A DNA stretch of 64,000 nucleotides from Alkalinema sp. CACIAM 70d (GCA_002148405.1 MUGG01000218.1:62001-126000); one strand, 5' to 3'; shown: positions 8,630 through 17,610, counted from the first letter of the stretch. Translations and numbers: made by a program. The notes: a model not told the origin generated them from the sequence alone.

Positions 8630-9163
8630 ATGAATCCCGATCTTTACCTCAACGAACCGTCTTTGTCGCGTCGTCAGTTTCTCAACTTCCTCACGGGAGC
8701 TGTTGTTGCCAGCACAATCGGTGCAGCATTATCCCCTGCGGCACAATTTTTTGTGCCCCCGAAGGAAACCAGTGCCAATGGAGGAACGTTAGCAAGAGAT
8801 ATTCTTGGCAATCCTATTCCAGCGAGTCAGATTTTGGCGGAGGCTCCCGGTACCCGTGCTTTAATTGCAGGACTCGCTGGGGAACCGACCTATCTTACGG
8901 TACGGGAGGATGGCACGATCGATCCTCAGGGAATTGTGAACAATTGCACCCATTTAGGCTGTACATTTCCCTGGAATGGAATGGAGCAACAGTTTCAATG
9001 TCCTTGCCATGGCTCTCGGTATGATGAAACGGGGCAGGTATTGCGGGGACCAGCCGATCGTCCGCTCAAGCTGGTTCATGTGATTGTCCAAGACAATGCG
9101 ATTTGGCTACTCCCTTGGACGGAAACGGATCCCAGAACCCAAAAACGGCCCTGGTGGGTTTAA
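8630..9163 (+). CDS. petC: Cytochrome b6f complex Rieske iron-sulfur protein, PetC2-like
   Basis: 177 residues from ATG 8630, with TAGGAG at 8614-8619; the upstream TTG extension at 8594 is not needed. The N-terminus has a twin-Arg SRRQFLNF motif and one membrane anchor. Cluster ligands: C106 and H108 in CTHLGC, C124 and H127 in CPCHGS; C111 and C126 form the usual disulfide. The C-terminus ends TETDPRTQKRPWWV as in b6f Rieske proteins. The run NPIPASQILAEAPGTRAL resembles the minor isoform PetC2 rather than the main PetC1, which normally sits beside petA; no petA is present here. Isoform assignment is from memory and is moderate. Confidence 0.9.
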   Translation: MNPDLYLNEPSLSRRQFLNFLTGAVVASTIGAALSPAAQFFVPPKETSANGGTLARDILGNPIPASQILAEAPGTRALIAGLAGEPTYLTVREDGTIDPQGIVNNCTHLGCTFPWNGMEQQFQCPCHGSRYDETGQVLRGPADRPLKLVHVIVQDNAIWLLPWTETDPRTQKRPWWV

Positions 9164-9562
9164 TGGATAGCGTAGCATTACCAAGTGCCAATCCCTAAAA
9201 GAGTTTCAGGCATTTTCGAACTTGACTACTAAACAGCCCAACCAAGCGATCGGGACACTTTTCTTCTCTTTTTAGTCTAAACTCCAGTTCCTAGCAAGTT
9301 CCTTAATCCTGGCTCACATTGGATATTTCGTCACCTGATTCCAGGAATTTGCATGCCGCGATCGTCACCGTTACACGATCGTCACCATTACTATGATCAA
9401 CAAAAAATCTCTCATTTTCAAGAGAAATCTTCATGTTTCTTTTTGTATCCTCACAAGTTCCTCAAATTGTTTTCCTATCTTATAAGTGAAGCTTCAATCA
9501 GGCCATTCACTAACCTGGTTCTAACTTCACTCTCAATCCATCGTCTATAGGGAGGAAACTTT
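9164..9562. promoter_or_regulatory. Long leader/intergenic region before hsp20
   Basis: About 400 bases without a gene. A 17-base tandem repeat (CGATCGTCACC-TTAC) occupies 9359-9392. TTTCCT at 9471-9476 is complementary to AGGAAA of the hsp20 ribosome binding site (9553-9558), which would allow a temperature-labile hairpin of the kind known for cyanobacterial hsp17. No CIRCE element (TTAGCACTC dyad) is seen. A 65-codon frame at 9353-9550 overlaps the repeats and is not convincing. Confidence 0.4.
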
Positions 9563-10240
9563 ATGTCGTCTCTTATTCGTTGGCAACCTCTGAGAGAAAT
9601 CCAAGCCCTCCGGCAACAAGTGGATCATCTCTTTGATACGTTGGTTCATGGTGAACCGCTGACGGATCTACTGCCTAAAGTGGGAGATATGACCTGGACT
9701 CCAGCGATCGAATTGCAAGAAACGGAGACGGCCATTCTTTTGAAAGCAGAAGTCCCAGGAATCCCCGTTGAAGAATTGAACGTAGAAGTCGGAGAAAATA
9801 CGGTAACGATCTCTGGCGAACATCGTGAGGAGTCGAAAGCAGAAGAAAAAGGAATGGTGCGGTCTGAACTGCGCTACGGCAAGTTCTATCGCATGGTACC
9901 ATTGCCCGCTGCAGTCAAGAATGAAGCAGTGAAAGCGGAATTCAAAGATGGCATGTTGATGTTGACGATGCCGAAGGTTGAAGCCAGCCGTCGCAATGTC
10001 GTCAAAGTCGATTTGGGGCTGCAGGAAAAAATGCGAGAAGCCGTCACGGAGGATCGCCTCAAAGCTGAACAGCGGGAGGAAACGGTACATCGTCGGGCGG
10101 CAGAAGCTATGGCTCAACCCAATGGGGGCCAAATGACCGAAGAAGCTCGGGAAGCTGTGGTGGGCGATCGGCAAAAGGAAACCCACCTAGAAGAAACCAC
10201 TCACCGTCGCGCTGCCGATAGCATTGGAGCCCCAGTCTGA
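9563..10240 (+). CDS. hspA: Hsp20 small heat-shock protein with duplicated C-terminal tail
   Basis: 225 residues, against roughly 145-155 in ordinary cyanobacterial HspA. A strong GGGAGGAAAC site precedes ATG 9563. The alpha-crystallin domain spans about residues 42-150 (TPAIELQETETAILLKAEVP, ELNVEV, DGMLMLTMPK with the conserved G-x-L). It acts as an ATP-independent holdase. After the domain comes a charged extension of about 70 residues that contains two copies of a module reading REAV--DR-K----EET-HRRAA, at about 159-180 and 196-218. That duplicated, Arg/Glu-rich helix is not a normal IxI tail and could add oligomerisation or membrane contacts. Confidence 0.9.
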   Translation: MSSLIRWQPLREIQALRQQVDHLFDTLVHGEPLTDLLPKVGDMTWTPAIELQETETAILLKAEVPGIPVEELNVEVGENTVTISGEHREESKAEEKGMVRSELRYGKFYRMVPLPAAVKNEAVKAEFKDGMLMLTMPKVEASRRNVVKVDLGLQEKMREAVTEDRLKAEQREETVHRRAAEAMAQPNGGQMTEEAREAVVGDRQKETHLEETTHRRAADSIGAPV

Positions 10241-10369
10241 TTCCTAGGGCATCCCTGCGGAGATCTAAGCGTCAAATTGAGGATGGGATGAATTGAAGGT
10301 GTGAGGAAACCGTCGATCGTTGAGGAGCATATTACAAAGTCAGGTCAATTTGGGGAGAAGGAGGGCAAG

Positions 10370-10996
10370 ATGAGACTCCAGCAACCATCACCCAGTCAAA
10401 AACCGTTTTTGGTGCGGGATAGCTTTTTCAATTCTGCCCTTTTACTCCTCTTGGCCTTGGGAGCAACATGGTGGCTCGGTACTCTGTTGACGTCACCCTC
10501 CATGCTGCAACCCGATCCCCTCCCTCAAGAACTGGCACTACCCCATCCAGCGCTCCTGGGTTCTCCCAAAGCCTATTGGCTAAAAGGAGAGGGCGATCGT
10601 CTCCAGTTAGTGGCGCAAACGGTTCCGGTTTCGTCCAAGGCGTCTACGACGCAACAGTTGACAGAAAGTCTGCAACAAGTGCTTCGATCGCCGCCTAATC
10701 CCGGAGTCAGTACCACCATTCCCCCAGGAACCCGCCTCTTGGCCCTGACGATCGAACCCAATGGCATTCACGTTAATTTATCCCGTGAATTTGCCCAAGG
10801 GGGCGGCAGCAGTAGTTTGATTCATCGGGTCGCGCAGATACTCTACACCGTCACCAGCGTTGACCCCCGTGCGAAGGTTTATCTGGCCGTGGAAGGTCAA
10901 GTACTGGATGAGGCCCATCCATTGGGCGGTGAAGGATTAGTGCTAGACGCCCCGTTAACTCGACAGCAATTTGTTCACGAATTTTCCTTGCAATAG
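10370..10996 (+). CDS. GerMN-domain exported protein
   Basis: 208 residues from ATG 10370, which has GGAGG seven bases upstream; the GTG at 10301 is unlikely. One hydrophobic segment at about residues 22-42 serves as membrane anchor or signal. The rest is a GerMN domain (about 85-205): PPGTRLLALTIEPNGIHVNLSREFAQGGGSSS is split here by strand breaks, followed by a helix with VYTVTS-like residues and the closing LVLDAPLTR. GerMN occurs in many non-sporulating bacteria as a periplasmic domain of unknown role, often linked to cell-wall functions. No partner gene is obvious. Confidence 0.8.
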   Translation: MRLQQPSPSQKPFLVRDSFFNSALLLLLALGATWWLGTLLTSPSMLQPDPLPQELALPHPALLGSPKAYWLKGEGDRLQLVAQTVPVSSKASTTQQLTESLQQVLRSPPNPGVSTTIPPGTRLLALTIEPNGIHVNLSREFAQGGGSSSLIHRVAQILYTVTSVDPRAKVYLAVEGQVLDEAHPLGGEGLVLDAPLTRQQFVHEFSLQ

Positions 10997-11007
10997 GTTT
11001 GGTATGG

Positions 11008-11238
11008 ATGGGGGTGTTGCCCATGTTTATTTTCAATCAATTCTTGGATCTGCGGCGTTCCCTATGGTGGGAATATCTCTGCCAACCGTTATTTAGCTCA
11101 ACGGAAGGCGTGGTATGGCATCCCAAGCGGTTTATGGCAACACGACGGTTGCAGTTTTTAGAACGGTGTTGGCAGTATCAAATCACCCAACATTTAGAAA
11201 GTTGTTGGCAGCAATCCATGACCTCATTGCAATCGTAA
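11008..11238 (+). CDS. Small Trp-rich hypothetical protein
   Basis: About 76 codons, directly after the GerMN gene and in the same direction. The predicted peptide is rich in Trp, Arg and Gln (for example RRSLWWEYLCQPLF). I do not recognise a family, and the ribosome binding site is weak, with possible starts at 11008 (ATG) or 11023. It could equally be a chance open frame. Confidence 0.3.
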   Translation: MGVLPMFIFNQFLDLRRSLWWEYLCQPLFSSTEGVVWHPKRFMATRRLQFLERCWQYQITQHLESCWQQSMTSLQS

Positions 11239-11324
11239 ATCTGAGCAGCGATCGCAATGAAAGATTCCAACGTTCAGGATTAGCGGATCAGAATCATTTT
11301 CAGTTTGTTTGAGGAGGTCTTCGT

Positions 11325-11492
11325 ATGACTAGGACATTCCGGAAAGTAATGGTAGTGAGCAAACGTAATAGCCAGAAAGTAATGCGTTTCATTGGCAAAG
11401 CAGTCACTCGGATTTTTGGGCCAAGTGATGATGATTACCCAGCAACCGGCGTCCAGCCTTTTTCTGGAGAGTCAGCCAAAGGTCATTCATGA
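11325..11492 (+). CDS. Short basic hypothetical protein (55 aa)
   Basis: ATG 11325 is preceded by GAGGAGG at 11311-11317 with seven-base spacing, one of the best ribosome binding sites in the window. The frame gives 55 residues: a basic N-terminal half (MTRTFRKVMVVSKRN, then KAVTRIFG) and an acidic-polar tail ending AKGHS. The amphipathic basic half could contact membrane or nucleic acid. I know no family. A hairpin at 11566-11600 could end its transcript. Confidence 0.55.
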   Translation: MTRTFRKVMVVSKRNSQKVMRFIGKAVTRIFGPSDDDYPATGVQPFSGESAKGHS

Positions 11493-11859
11493 TCGATGAA
11501 ACTGGTGAAATAGGATTAGGACTAGTGCTGACACCTAACAGTTTGGACGATGGATAACTTTTGTTAATTTCCCCTAAACCTGTTACAGGTGGGGGAAATT
11601 TCTCACTGCAAGTAGATTTGATGCCTTGTGGCTGTAAGTTTGATAGTAAGTTCGACAGTAGGGATGATGAGTGACACCTGGGCTCCTAAGCCGATCAATA
11701 AACAATAGATCAGGGTTAGGATTAATGCCGATTTTGGATTACAAGGAACGTTTAGATTGCAAGGAACGTGTGAATTTTACGTGACATTCAGATAATAGAT
11801 CGAGTAGACGATCGTGATCAATGTGAGAATGATTTTGAGAATGGAAAGGAGGTGGCTCT
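11493..11859. other. Intergenic region with strong hairpin
   Basis: About 370 bases. AATTTCCCC (11566-11574) pairs with GGGGAAATT (11592-11600), and inside it ACCTG-TTA-CAGGT pairs as well, giving a long stable stem. No T-run follows, so it may be a processing or attenuation structure. Two copies of CAAGGAACGT lie near 11742 and 11760. GGAGGTGG before 11860 is the binding site of the next gene. Confidence 0.45.
11566..11600. terminator. Stable intergenic hairpin, possible terminator
   Basis: Two nested perfect stems of nine and five base pairs around a three-base loop (ACCTG-TTA-CAGGT inside AATTTCCCC/GGGGAAATT). It follows the 55-codon gene. The lack of a clear U-tract makes a classical intrinsic terminator uncertain. 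Confidence 0.4.
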
Positions 11860-12216
11860 ATGACAAAAATGTTAGTTAACTTAACAACCCCTGTGGTACT
11901 GGCTGAAATTGAGGAAGTTCTCTCCAACTATCCAGATTATCCCTATCACAAGGTGTTTGCTAATCCTGATATGCGCCAAGAATTGGTAGCCTATGTACTG
12001 ACGCGGGTACAGAGCATTTATTCAACCTGTGATGCAGATCAACCAGACGAGCAATCAGGCGTTACCAGCGGGCGAAGTTGTTCAGTTCAAGCCGAAGCAT
12101 CCATTCCGATGCTGATCCACGAAGGGATTCTAGAATTGCTCAAAGAATTTAGTGATCCCGCCCAAATTCCGGAGGAATGTGATGCAGACTTAGCACCATC
12201 CCACTGGTTTGGCTAG
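11860..12216 (+). CDS. ComFB-like small protein
   Basis: 118 residues after AAAGGAGGTGG, a full ribosome binding site. The N-terminal half (LVNLTTPVVLAEIEEVLSNY, then MRQELVAYVLTRVQSIYST) resembles the cyanobacterial family annotated as late competence protein ComFB, some members of which bind cyclic nucleotides and influence motility and competence. The Cys pairs of classical ComFB are not present here. The second half ends with a helix that contains a conserved-looking IHEGILELLKEF. Family call is from memory and moderate. An intrinsic terminator follows at 12301-12334. Confidence 0.5.
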   Translation: MTKMLVNLTTPVVLAEIEEVLSNYPDYPYHKVFANPDMRQELVAYVLTRVQSIYSTCDADQPDEQSGVTSGRSCSVQAEASIPMLIHEGILELLKEFSDPAQIPEECDADLAPSHWFG

Positions 12217-12300
12217 GGATGAAAAGGTTAGAAGAGATGGCTGGAACGTTAATAGGTGAGCCGATCTCATGGACATCACCAGCATCCAACCTTCCCAAGG

Positions 12301-12334
12301 TAAGCTAGCTAAGAATCTTAGCTAGCTTATTTTT
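12301..12334 (+). terminator. Rho-independent terminator
   Basis: TAAGCTAGCTAAGA and its exact reverse complement (12301-12314 and 12316-12329) form a very long stem, followed by TTTTT. It ends the transcript of the ComFB-like gene and separates it from the ATPase operon. Confidence 0.8.
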
Positions 12335-12542
12335 GTATCTAACGGCAAATCCACTATTCCACAGCCTCCAAAGACTTGCCGGAATTGATCCAGAACTGTG
12401 ATGGTCGTTACGTTATCTGGTGAATTATTAATGCTACCTGTATTAATAGCTAAGTCAAGGAATTTAGAGCGTATAGTATTTCTCTAGAGAGCATCTCTAT
12501 GACAGATTATCTGTTGGGTTTGCATTAAGGAATATATCACCC
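12335..12542. promoter_or_regulatory. Promoter region of the P-type ATPase operon
   Basis: About 210 bases of AT-rich sequence between the terminator and the ATPase start; together with the terminator the gene-free stretch is about 325 bases. No clear operator dyad was seen. Confidence 0.35.
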
Positions 12543-15386
12543 ATGCCGTTTCATCCTCCAGTTTGGACTATCACCCCAGATGAGGTGTATCAGGTTTCCC
12601 AAAGTTCGCCGCGAGGCTTGACGGAAGCCGAAGCGATCGCCCGCTTACGACAGTATGGGTTTAATGAACTTCCAGAACCGGCCCAACGTCCTCTAATCCT
12701 ACGATTTACTGACCAACTCACTCACTTTATGGCATTGCTATTGTGGGTAGCAGGCATTTTGGCCTTTGTATCTGGCACCCCAGAACTAGGCTGGGCCATT
12801 TGGGCTGTAATTTGGATTAATGCGCTGTTTAGTTTTTGGCAGGAGTTTCAAGCAGAGAAAGCCCTTGCAGCCCTCAAACAAGTGCTGCCTGCCCAAGTGA
12901 AAGTCTATCGGGATGGCCTATTAAGAATCATCCCTGCCCGAGAATTAGTACCGGGAGATGTCATGCAGTTGGAGGAGGGCGATCGCATTTCCGCCGATGC
13001 CCGATTAGTAGAGGCCCAATCGCTCTATATGGATATGTCGGTACTGACGGGGGAATCCATGCCCGTCCCCCGCAATCGGCAACCCGTGGCCGCCGAAAAA
13101 ATGCGGGCTTCGGACGCACCAAACTTAGTGTTTGCAGGAGCAACCGTGGCCTCAGGGCGGGGCCTAAGTGTCGTCTATGCCACAGGAACCCATACCGAGT
13201 TTGGCCAAGTGGCCCACTTAACAGCCAATATCAAACGGGAACCCAGTACCCTGGAAGTGCAAATTACCCAAGTCGTCCATGTGATTACCACGATCGCACT
13301 CAGCATGGGTGTGATCGTTTTTTTACTCACCAAATTACTGGTCGGCATGGACTTAAAGGAAAGTTTCGTTTTTGCGATCGGGATCATTGTTGCTTTTGTA
13401 CCAGAGGGATTACTACCTACGGTGAGTTTGGCACTGGCGATCGGAGTGCAGCGCATGGCCAAAAAGAATGCACTCGTGCGACGGCTATCAGCGGTGGAAA
13501 CTCTGAGCGCAACAACGATGATTTGCACAGATAAAACCGGAACCTTAACCAAAAATGAAATGACTGTGCGCCATCTTTGGATGTTTCAAACCCATGGGCC
13601 AGGAGACATTGAAGTCACGGGATCGGGATACGACCCAACAACAGGGCGCATAGAAATTGAAGATGGGCGGGTGCGATCGCAGGTGATGCAGCTCATTGCT
13701 GGAGCTGCTCTCTGTTGTAATGCCCAAGTGCGTTGTCAGCCCGGTTCTAGCCAATGGCAAGCGGTAGGCGATCCCACAGAGGCAGCACTAGTAACCTTAG
13801 GACGCAAGGCTGCTTTGGATTTAGAGCAGTTACAACAAACCCTACCACGACGGCGGGAAGTTCCCTTTGATTCCATTCGGCGCATGATGACGGTGTTATT
13901 GGATGTGACCCAAGATGATAGTCTCTGGAGATCGTCAAAAACTCATCTAGCCGTGACAAAAGGTGCCCCTTTAGACGTTTTGCAGCATTGCCATCACGTG
14001 CTACGGGACAATCACTACGCAACGCTGACGCCAGACATTCAGGCGCAAATTATGGCGGAAAACGATCGCTTAGCTAGTCGGGGATATCGGGTCTTGGGGG
14101 TAGCTATCCGGGAAGGGGATCAGCGCTTGGAAACCTGTGCTCCTGAAGCCTTGGAACAGCAATTGACTTTTATCGGCTTAGTCGCTATGTTTGATCCGCC
14201 TCGTCCAGAAGTGGCCGATGCGATCGCCCAATGCCGTCAAGCGGGGATTCAGGTGACAATGGTGACGGGGGATTACGGCCTGACCGCAGAAGCGATCGCC
14301 CGTCGAATCGGGTTAATGGATGGCAAGCGACGAGTCATTACGGGAGAACAGTTAAATCATCTATCTAATGCTCAACTGAAACAGATTCTCCATCGCTGGA
14401 CAGAGGGTTTAGTCTTCGCTCGGATGGCACCAGAACAAAAGCTGCGGTTAGTACAAACCTATAAAGAATTGGGACACATTGTAGCGGTTACCGGAGATGG
14501 GGTAAATGATGCTCCAGCTCTACGATCGGCTCATATTGGGATTGCCATGGGATTGAATGGAACCGATGTCGCAAGGGAAGCCGCAGATATTGTACTGATC
14601 GATGATAATTTTGCCACGATCGTCAGCGCGATCGAACAAGGTCGATCGGTCTACCAAAACATTCGAAAATTCATGACCTATATCCTGTCCTCCAACGTGG
14701 CAGAGTTTTTACCCTTCCTCGCCATGGTATTGTTCAAGATTCCCCCAGCTTTAGTCATTTTGCAAATCCTGGCAATTGATTTAGGAACAGATATGGTACC
14801 TGCCCTAGCCTTAGGCGCAGAAAAACCAGAAGTAGGCACCATGCAACAGCCACCCCGCAATAAACTGAAACCCCTGTTAGATAAATCCCTGATGCTCCGC
14901 GCCTATTGTTTTTTGGGGCTGATTGAAGGTTTGCTGGGCATGACTGGCTTTTTTCTTGTCTGGTTGGCCCATGGCTACGGATTAAACGCGTTGCAGGCCG
15001 CAACGCCTAGCATTTTAGCCCGATCGGCGGATGCATCGGTTCTCGCAATCTATCACCAAGCCACTACCCTGATGTTAGCGGCGATCGTCGCAGGACAGGA
15101 TGGTAACGTTTTTGCCTGTCGATCGGAACGGATTTCTATTTTCCGGTTAGGCTTTTTTAGCAATCCATTAATTTGGATTGGCCTTGCAGTTGAATGGATG
15201 ATTATTCTATCCGTTATCTACTTCACACCATTACAAATCATTTTCTCAACCAACCCTTTTCAATCCCATTACTGGTTCTTACTGCTACTGTGTCCAGTGA
15301 TAATTTTATTAGCAGATGAGCTTCGTAAAGTAATCAAGCGACGGCATTCTCATTCATCTTCTCTATTGTTGAAGAAGTTATCATGA
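12543..15386 (+). CDS. Cation-transporting P-type ATPase (P2 class)
   Basis: 947 residues, full length for a P2-type pump. Order: N-terminal cation-ATPase domain, two membrane helices, actuator domain with TGES (VLTGESMPV), TM3-TM4 with the ion-site motif P-E-G-L-L, phosphorylation site ICTDKTGTLTKN, nucleotide domain, the GDGVNDAPAL hinge, and six C-terminal membrane helices. PEGLL followed by TVSLALAIGVQRMAKKN resembles Na+/K+ and SERCA-type pumps more than heavy-metal (CPx) or Kdp pumps, so Na+, K+ or Ca2+ is the likely ion; the exact one cannot be read. The stop overlaps the start of the next gene (ATGA), implying translational coupling. Confidence 0.9.
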   Translation: MPFHPPVWTITPDEVYQVSQSSPRGLTEAEAIARLRQYGFNELPEPAQRPLILRFTDQLTHFMALLLWVAGILAFVSGTPELGWAIWAVIWINALFSFWQEFQAEKALAALKQVLPAQVKVYRDGLLRIIPARELVPGDVMQLEEGDRISADARLVEAQSLYMDMSVLTGESMPVPRNRQPVAAEKMRASDAPNLVFAGATVASGRGLSVVYATGTHTEFGQVAHLTANIKREPSTLEVQITQVVHVITTIALSMGVIVFLLTKLLVGMDLKESFVFAIGIIVAFVPEGLLPTVSLALAIGVQRMAKKNALVRRLSAVETLSATTMICTDKTGTLTKNEMTVRHLWMFQTHGPGDIEVTGSGYDPTTGRIEIEDGRVRSQVMQLIAGAALCCNAQVRCQPGSSQWQAVGDPTEAALVTLGRKAALDLEQLQQTLPRRREVPFDSIRRMMTVLLDVTQDDSLWRSSKTHLAVTKGAPLDVLQHCHHVLRDNHYATLTPDIQAQIMAENDRLASRGYRVLGVAIREGDQRLETCAPEALEQQLTFIGLVAMFDPPRPEVADAIAQCRQAGIQVTMVTGDYGLTAEAIARRIGLMDGKRRVITGEQLNHLSNAQLKQILHRWTEGLVFARMAPEQKLRLVQTYKELGHIVAVTGDGVNDAPALRSAHIGIAMGLNGTDVAREAADIVLIDDNFATIVSAIEQGRSVYQNIRKFMTYILSSNVAEFLPFLAMVLFKIPPALVILQILAIDLGTDMVPALALGAEKPEVGTMQQPPRNKLKPLLDKSLMLRAYCFLGLIEGLLGMTGFFLVWLAHGYGLNALQAATPSILARSADASVLAIYHQATTLMLAAIVAGQDGNVFACRSERISIFRLGFFSNPLIWIGLAVEWMIILSVIYFTPLQIIFSTNPFQSHYWFLLLLCPVIILLADELRKVIKRRHSHSSSLLLKKLS

Positions 15387-16051
15387 TTTACCTCCCTATT
15401 ATTGGACTTTTGTTTATTCTGTTGCTGTTGCTACTACCCATTCTGTGGTTTACTGTGACTCTAGAGGTCGTACAGATTGCAGCGGTGAAGCTGGGATTTT
15501 CGCCGATGGTCGGTGGGTTGATGTTAGTACTGGTGATTCTGGGCAGTACGATTAACATCCCTCTCTACAAAACAGAATCCAAGGTGGATTTACTTGAGGA
15601 TTGGATTTTTTTCCACCAGAGACAGTATTGGGGGATTCCCTTTCACCGGGTGCCTCAAATAACGATCGTGGCGTTGAATGTGGGGGGCTGTGTATTACCC
15701 AGTTTGTTAGCCCTGTATCAATTCCATCAAGCTCCTGCTGGGCCAATTTTACTAGTGACCGCGATCGTCACGATCGTCAGCTACTATGCCGCTCACATTG
15801 TGCCGGGGATTGGCATTCAGATGAATCCCTTACTCGCTCCGATTACAGCGGCACTCTCTGCCATCGCCCTAGGGCAACCCCATACCCCCGCGATCGCCTT
15901 TGCAGGCGGTATTTTAGGCGTCCTCATTGGAGCAGATTTATTACACCTTAAAGACATTGAAAGCATGAGTTCAGGCATTTTAAGTATCGGTGGAGCGGGT
16001 GTATTCGATGGCATTCTACTCTGTGGTCTATTCTCTGTACTTTTAGCGTAG
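15383..16051 (+). CDS. DUF1614 membrane protein
   Basis: 222 residues with about seven hydrophobic segments. Typical DUF1614 features: a run near residue 50 with ILGSTINIPLY, and a later GAGVFDGILLCG motif. The family has no known biochemical role. It overlaps the P-type ATPase by four bases, so it is very likely made together with it; an accessory role for the pump is inference. Confidence 0.82.
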   Translation: MIYLPIIGLLFILLLLLLPILWFTVTLEVVQIAAVKLGFSPMVGGLMLVLVILGSTINIPLYKTESKVDLLEDWIFFHQRQYWGIPFHRVPQITIVALNVGGCVLPSLLALYQFHQAPAGPILLVTAIVTIVSYYAAHIVPGIGIQMNPLLAPITAALSAIALGQPHTPAIAFAGGILGVLIGADLLHLKDIESMSSGILSIGGAGVFDGILLCGLFSVLLA

Positions 16052-16077
16052 AGTTAGCTGGATTAATACGGCTGGAT

Positions 16078-17610
16078 TCAATGCAGTTTACGGCTTGGCA
16101 GGGTCAGCACAAAGGCGGTTTGACCCGGTACCACCGTCTCTAGTTGTAAATCCCCGCCATGGGCACGGGCAATTTCCCGCGCGAGGCTCAGCCCCAACCC
16201 CGTTCCTTCAATTTTGCGGGTACGGGCTGGGTCACCCCGATGGAAGCGATCGAAAATATGTTGACGATCGTAGGCTGGCAAATCCCTGGAGGCGTTGCGA
16301 ACCGTGACGCTAATCTGGTTTACCTTTAACTGTGCCTGAATTTCGATCCAACCATTCGGCAGATTGTACTTCATCGCGTTACTAAAGAGATTTTGTAACA
16401 CCTGGGTCAGTAAGTCCCGATCGCCCCAGACGGCTAAAGCTGCTGCAATATCGGTTTTAATTGTCAATTCTGGTGCTAACAGATCAAAGTCCTCCAGCAT
16501 TTCCAGCAGCATTGCCGATAGATTCACTTCAGTATTAAACAGGCGCATCTGTCCCGCATCCGCCAGTGATAACAACAGCAGTTTCCGCACAATGCTACTG
16601 AGGCGACGCACTTCATCTAGCAAATTTCCTAACTGTTGTTGCAGGGGAGATCCCGTTTCTGCCTGTTGAAGCGCTTGTTCTAATTCACCTTGTAAAATCG
16701 TCAGCGGCGTTTTTAATTCATGGGCCGCATCCGCACTGAACCGGGACGCTTGCTTAAAGCTCTGCTCCAACCGTTCCAGCATTTGGTTAAACACCTGAAT
16801 CAGTTCGACAAATTCCCGATCGATGCCCCGATCGGAGACTCGTTGATCCAATCCTTTGCTGGATACTTTTTGAATCACATGGGTGAGTTGCTGAATGGGT
16901 TGTAGGGCTTGGGCAGAGAGCAACCAGGCTCCCCCAGCAACTAATAGCAAAACAGCGGGAATAGCAATCACAAAAATATTACGAATTACCGCCATTTCCT
17001 GATCAATGCTTTGCAGACTCACCGCGATCGCAATTTGCGTTTGGGGAAAGCTAGCGGCACCGATGCGCCAAGCCCCTTGGGTTCTGTAGAGAATGGCGAT
17101 CGGAGGCGGTTCTGGGGGCGGACGATCGGGCCGAAAATCTGGGCGCGTATCTAGGCGCGTATCTGGACGCGCATCTGGGCGAAAATTAGGCCGAGCATTA
17201 TTCGGAGGTAACTCATTCCCATTGGGTGGAGACAACGGCAGCCGAGGCAGATTAGCGCTATTACGGTTAGGCGTAGGCCGAGGCGGAAAGGCGATAAATT
17301 GCCCTAGCTGCGGGGCCCAATCCGGGGATTGATGCATCACCGTTCCCGCCCCATCCCGCACCAACAAGCCAACTTGGGTATTGGCACTCACCCCCAATTC
17401 CCGATGGAGAAAGGCTTCTACGCTTTGCCAACGGTTTTCCGATCGCGGTATTCCGGCTCGTTTCAGGGCATTGGCTAAACTGCTATCTAAACGACTCACT
17501 TTTGCGTCGTAAATGAGCTTCCAGGATAATCCCGCAAACCCCACCAACGTTAGCCCCGCCAACAATGTTGAAAACAACGTCAGACGCAGTTGAAAGGAAT
17601 GCATTTTCAT
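16078..17610 (-). CDS. Sensor histidine kinase with Pro/Arg-Asp-rich periplasmic domain
   Basis: 510 residues. Membrane segments at about 11-33 and 211-232 bracket a periplasmic domain. HAMP follows, then HisKA with the phosphorylated H297 in FSADAAHELKTPLT, the N box (LFSNAMKYN) and the G2 box (GTGLGLSLAREIA). The periplasmic part contains a low-complexity run at about 140-170 made of R-P-D/R-P-N triplets and then a Pro tract, likely unfolded and surface-exposed. It overlaps its response regulator gene by four bases, so the pair is translationally coupled. Signal unknown. Confidence 0.9.
   Translation of the reverse strand: MKMHSFQLRLTLFSTLLAGLTLVGFAGLSWKLIYDAKVSRLDSSLANALKRAGIPRSENRWQSVEAFLHRELGVSANTQVGLLVRDGAGTVMHQSPDWAPQLGQFIAFPPRPTPNRNSANLPRLPLSPPNGNELPPNNARPNFRPDARPDTRLDTRPDFRPDRPPPEPPPIAILYRTQGAWRIGAASFPQTQIAIAVSLQSIDQEMAVIRNIFVIAIPAVLLLVAGGAWLLSAQALQPIQQLTHVIQKVSSKGLDQRVSDRGIDREFVELIQVFNQMLERLEQSFKQASRFSADAAHELKTPLTILQGELEQALQQAETGSPLQQQLGNLLDEVRRLSSIVRKLLLLSLADAGQMRLFNTEVNLSAMLLEMLEDFDLLAPELTIKTDIAAALAVWGDRDLLTQVLQNLFSNAMKYNLPNGWIEIQAQLKVNQISVTVRNASRDLPAYDRQHIFDRFHRGDPARTRKIEGTGLGLSLAREIARAHGGDLQLETVVPGQTAFVLTLPSRKLH

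Noticed and set aside
9353..9550. 65-codon frame upstream of hsp20
   Set aside because: Overlaps a 17-base tandem repeat and the probable hsp20 leader; low-quality peptide.
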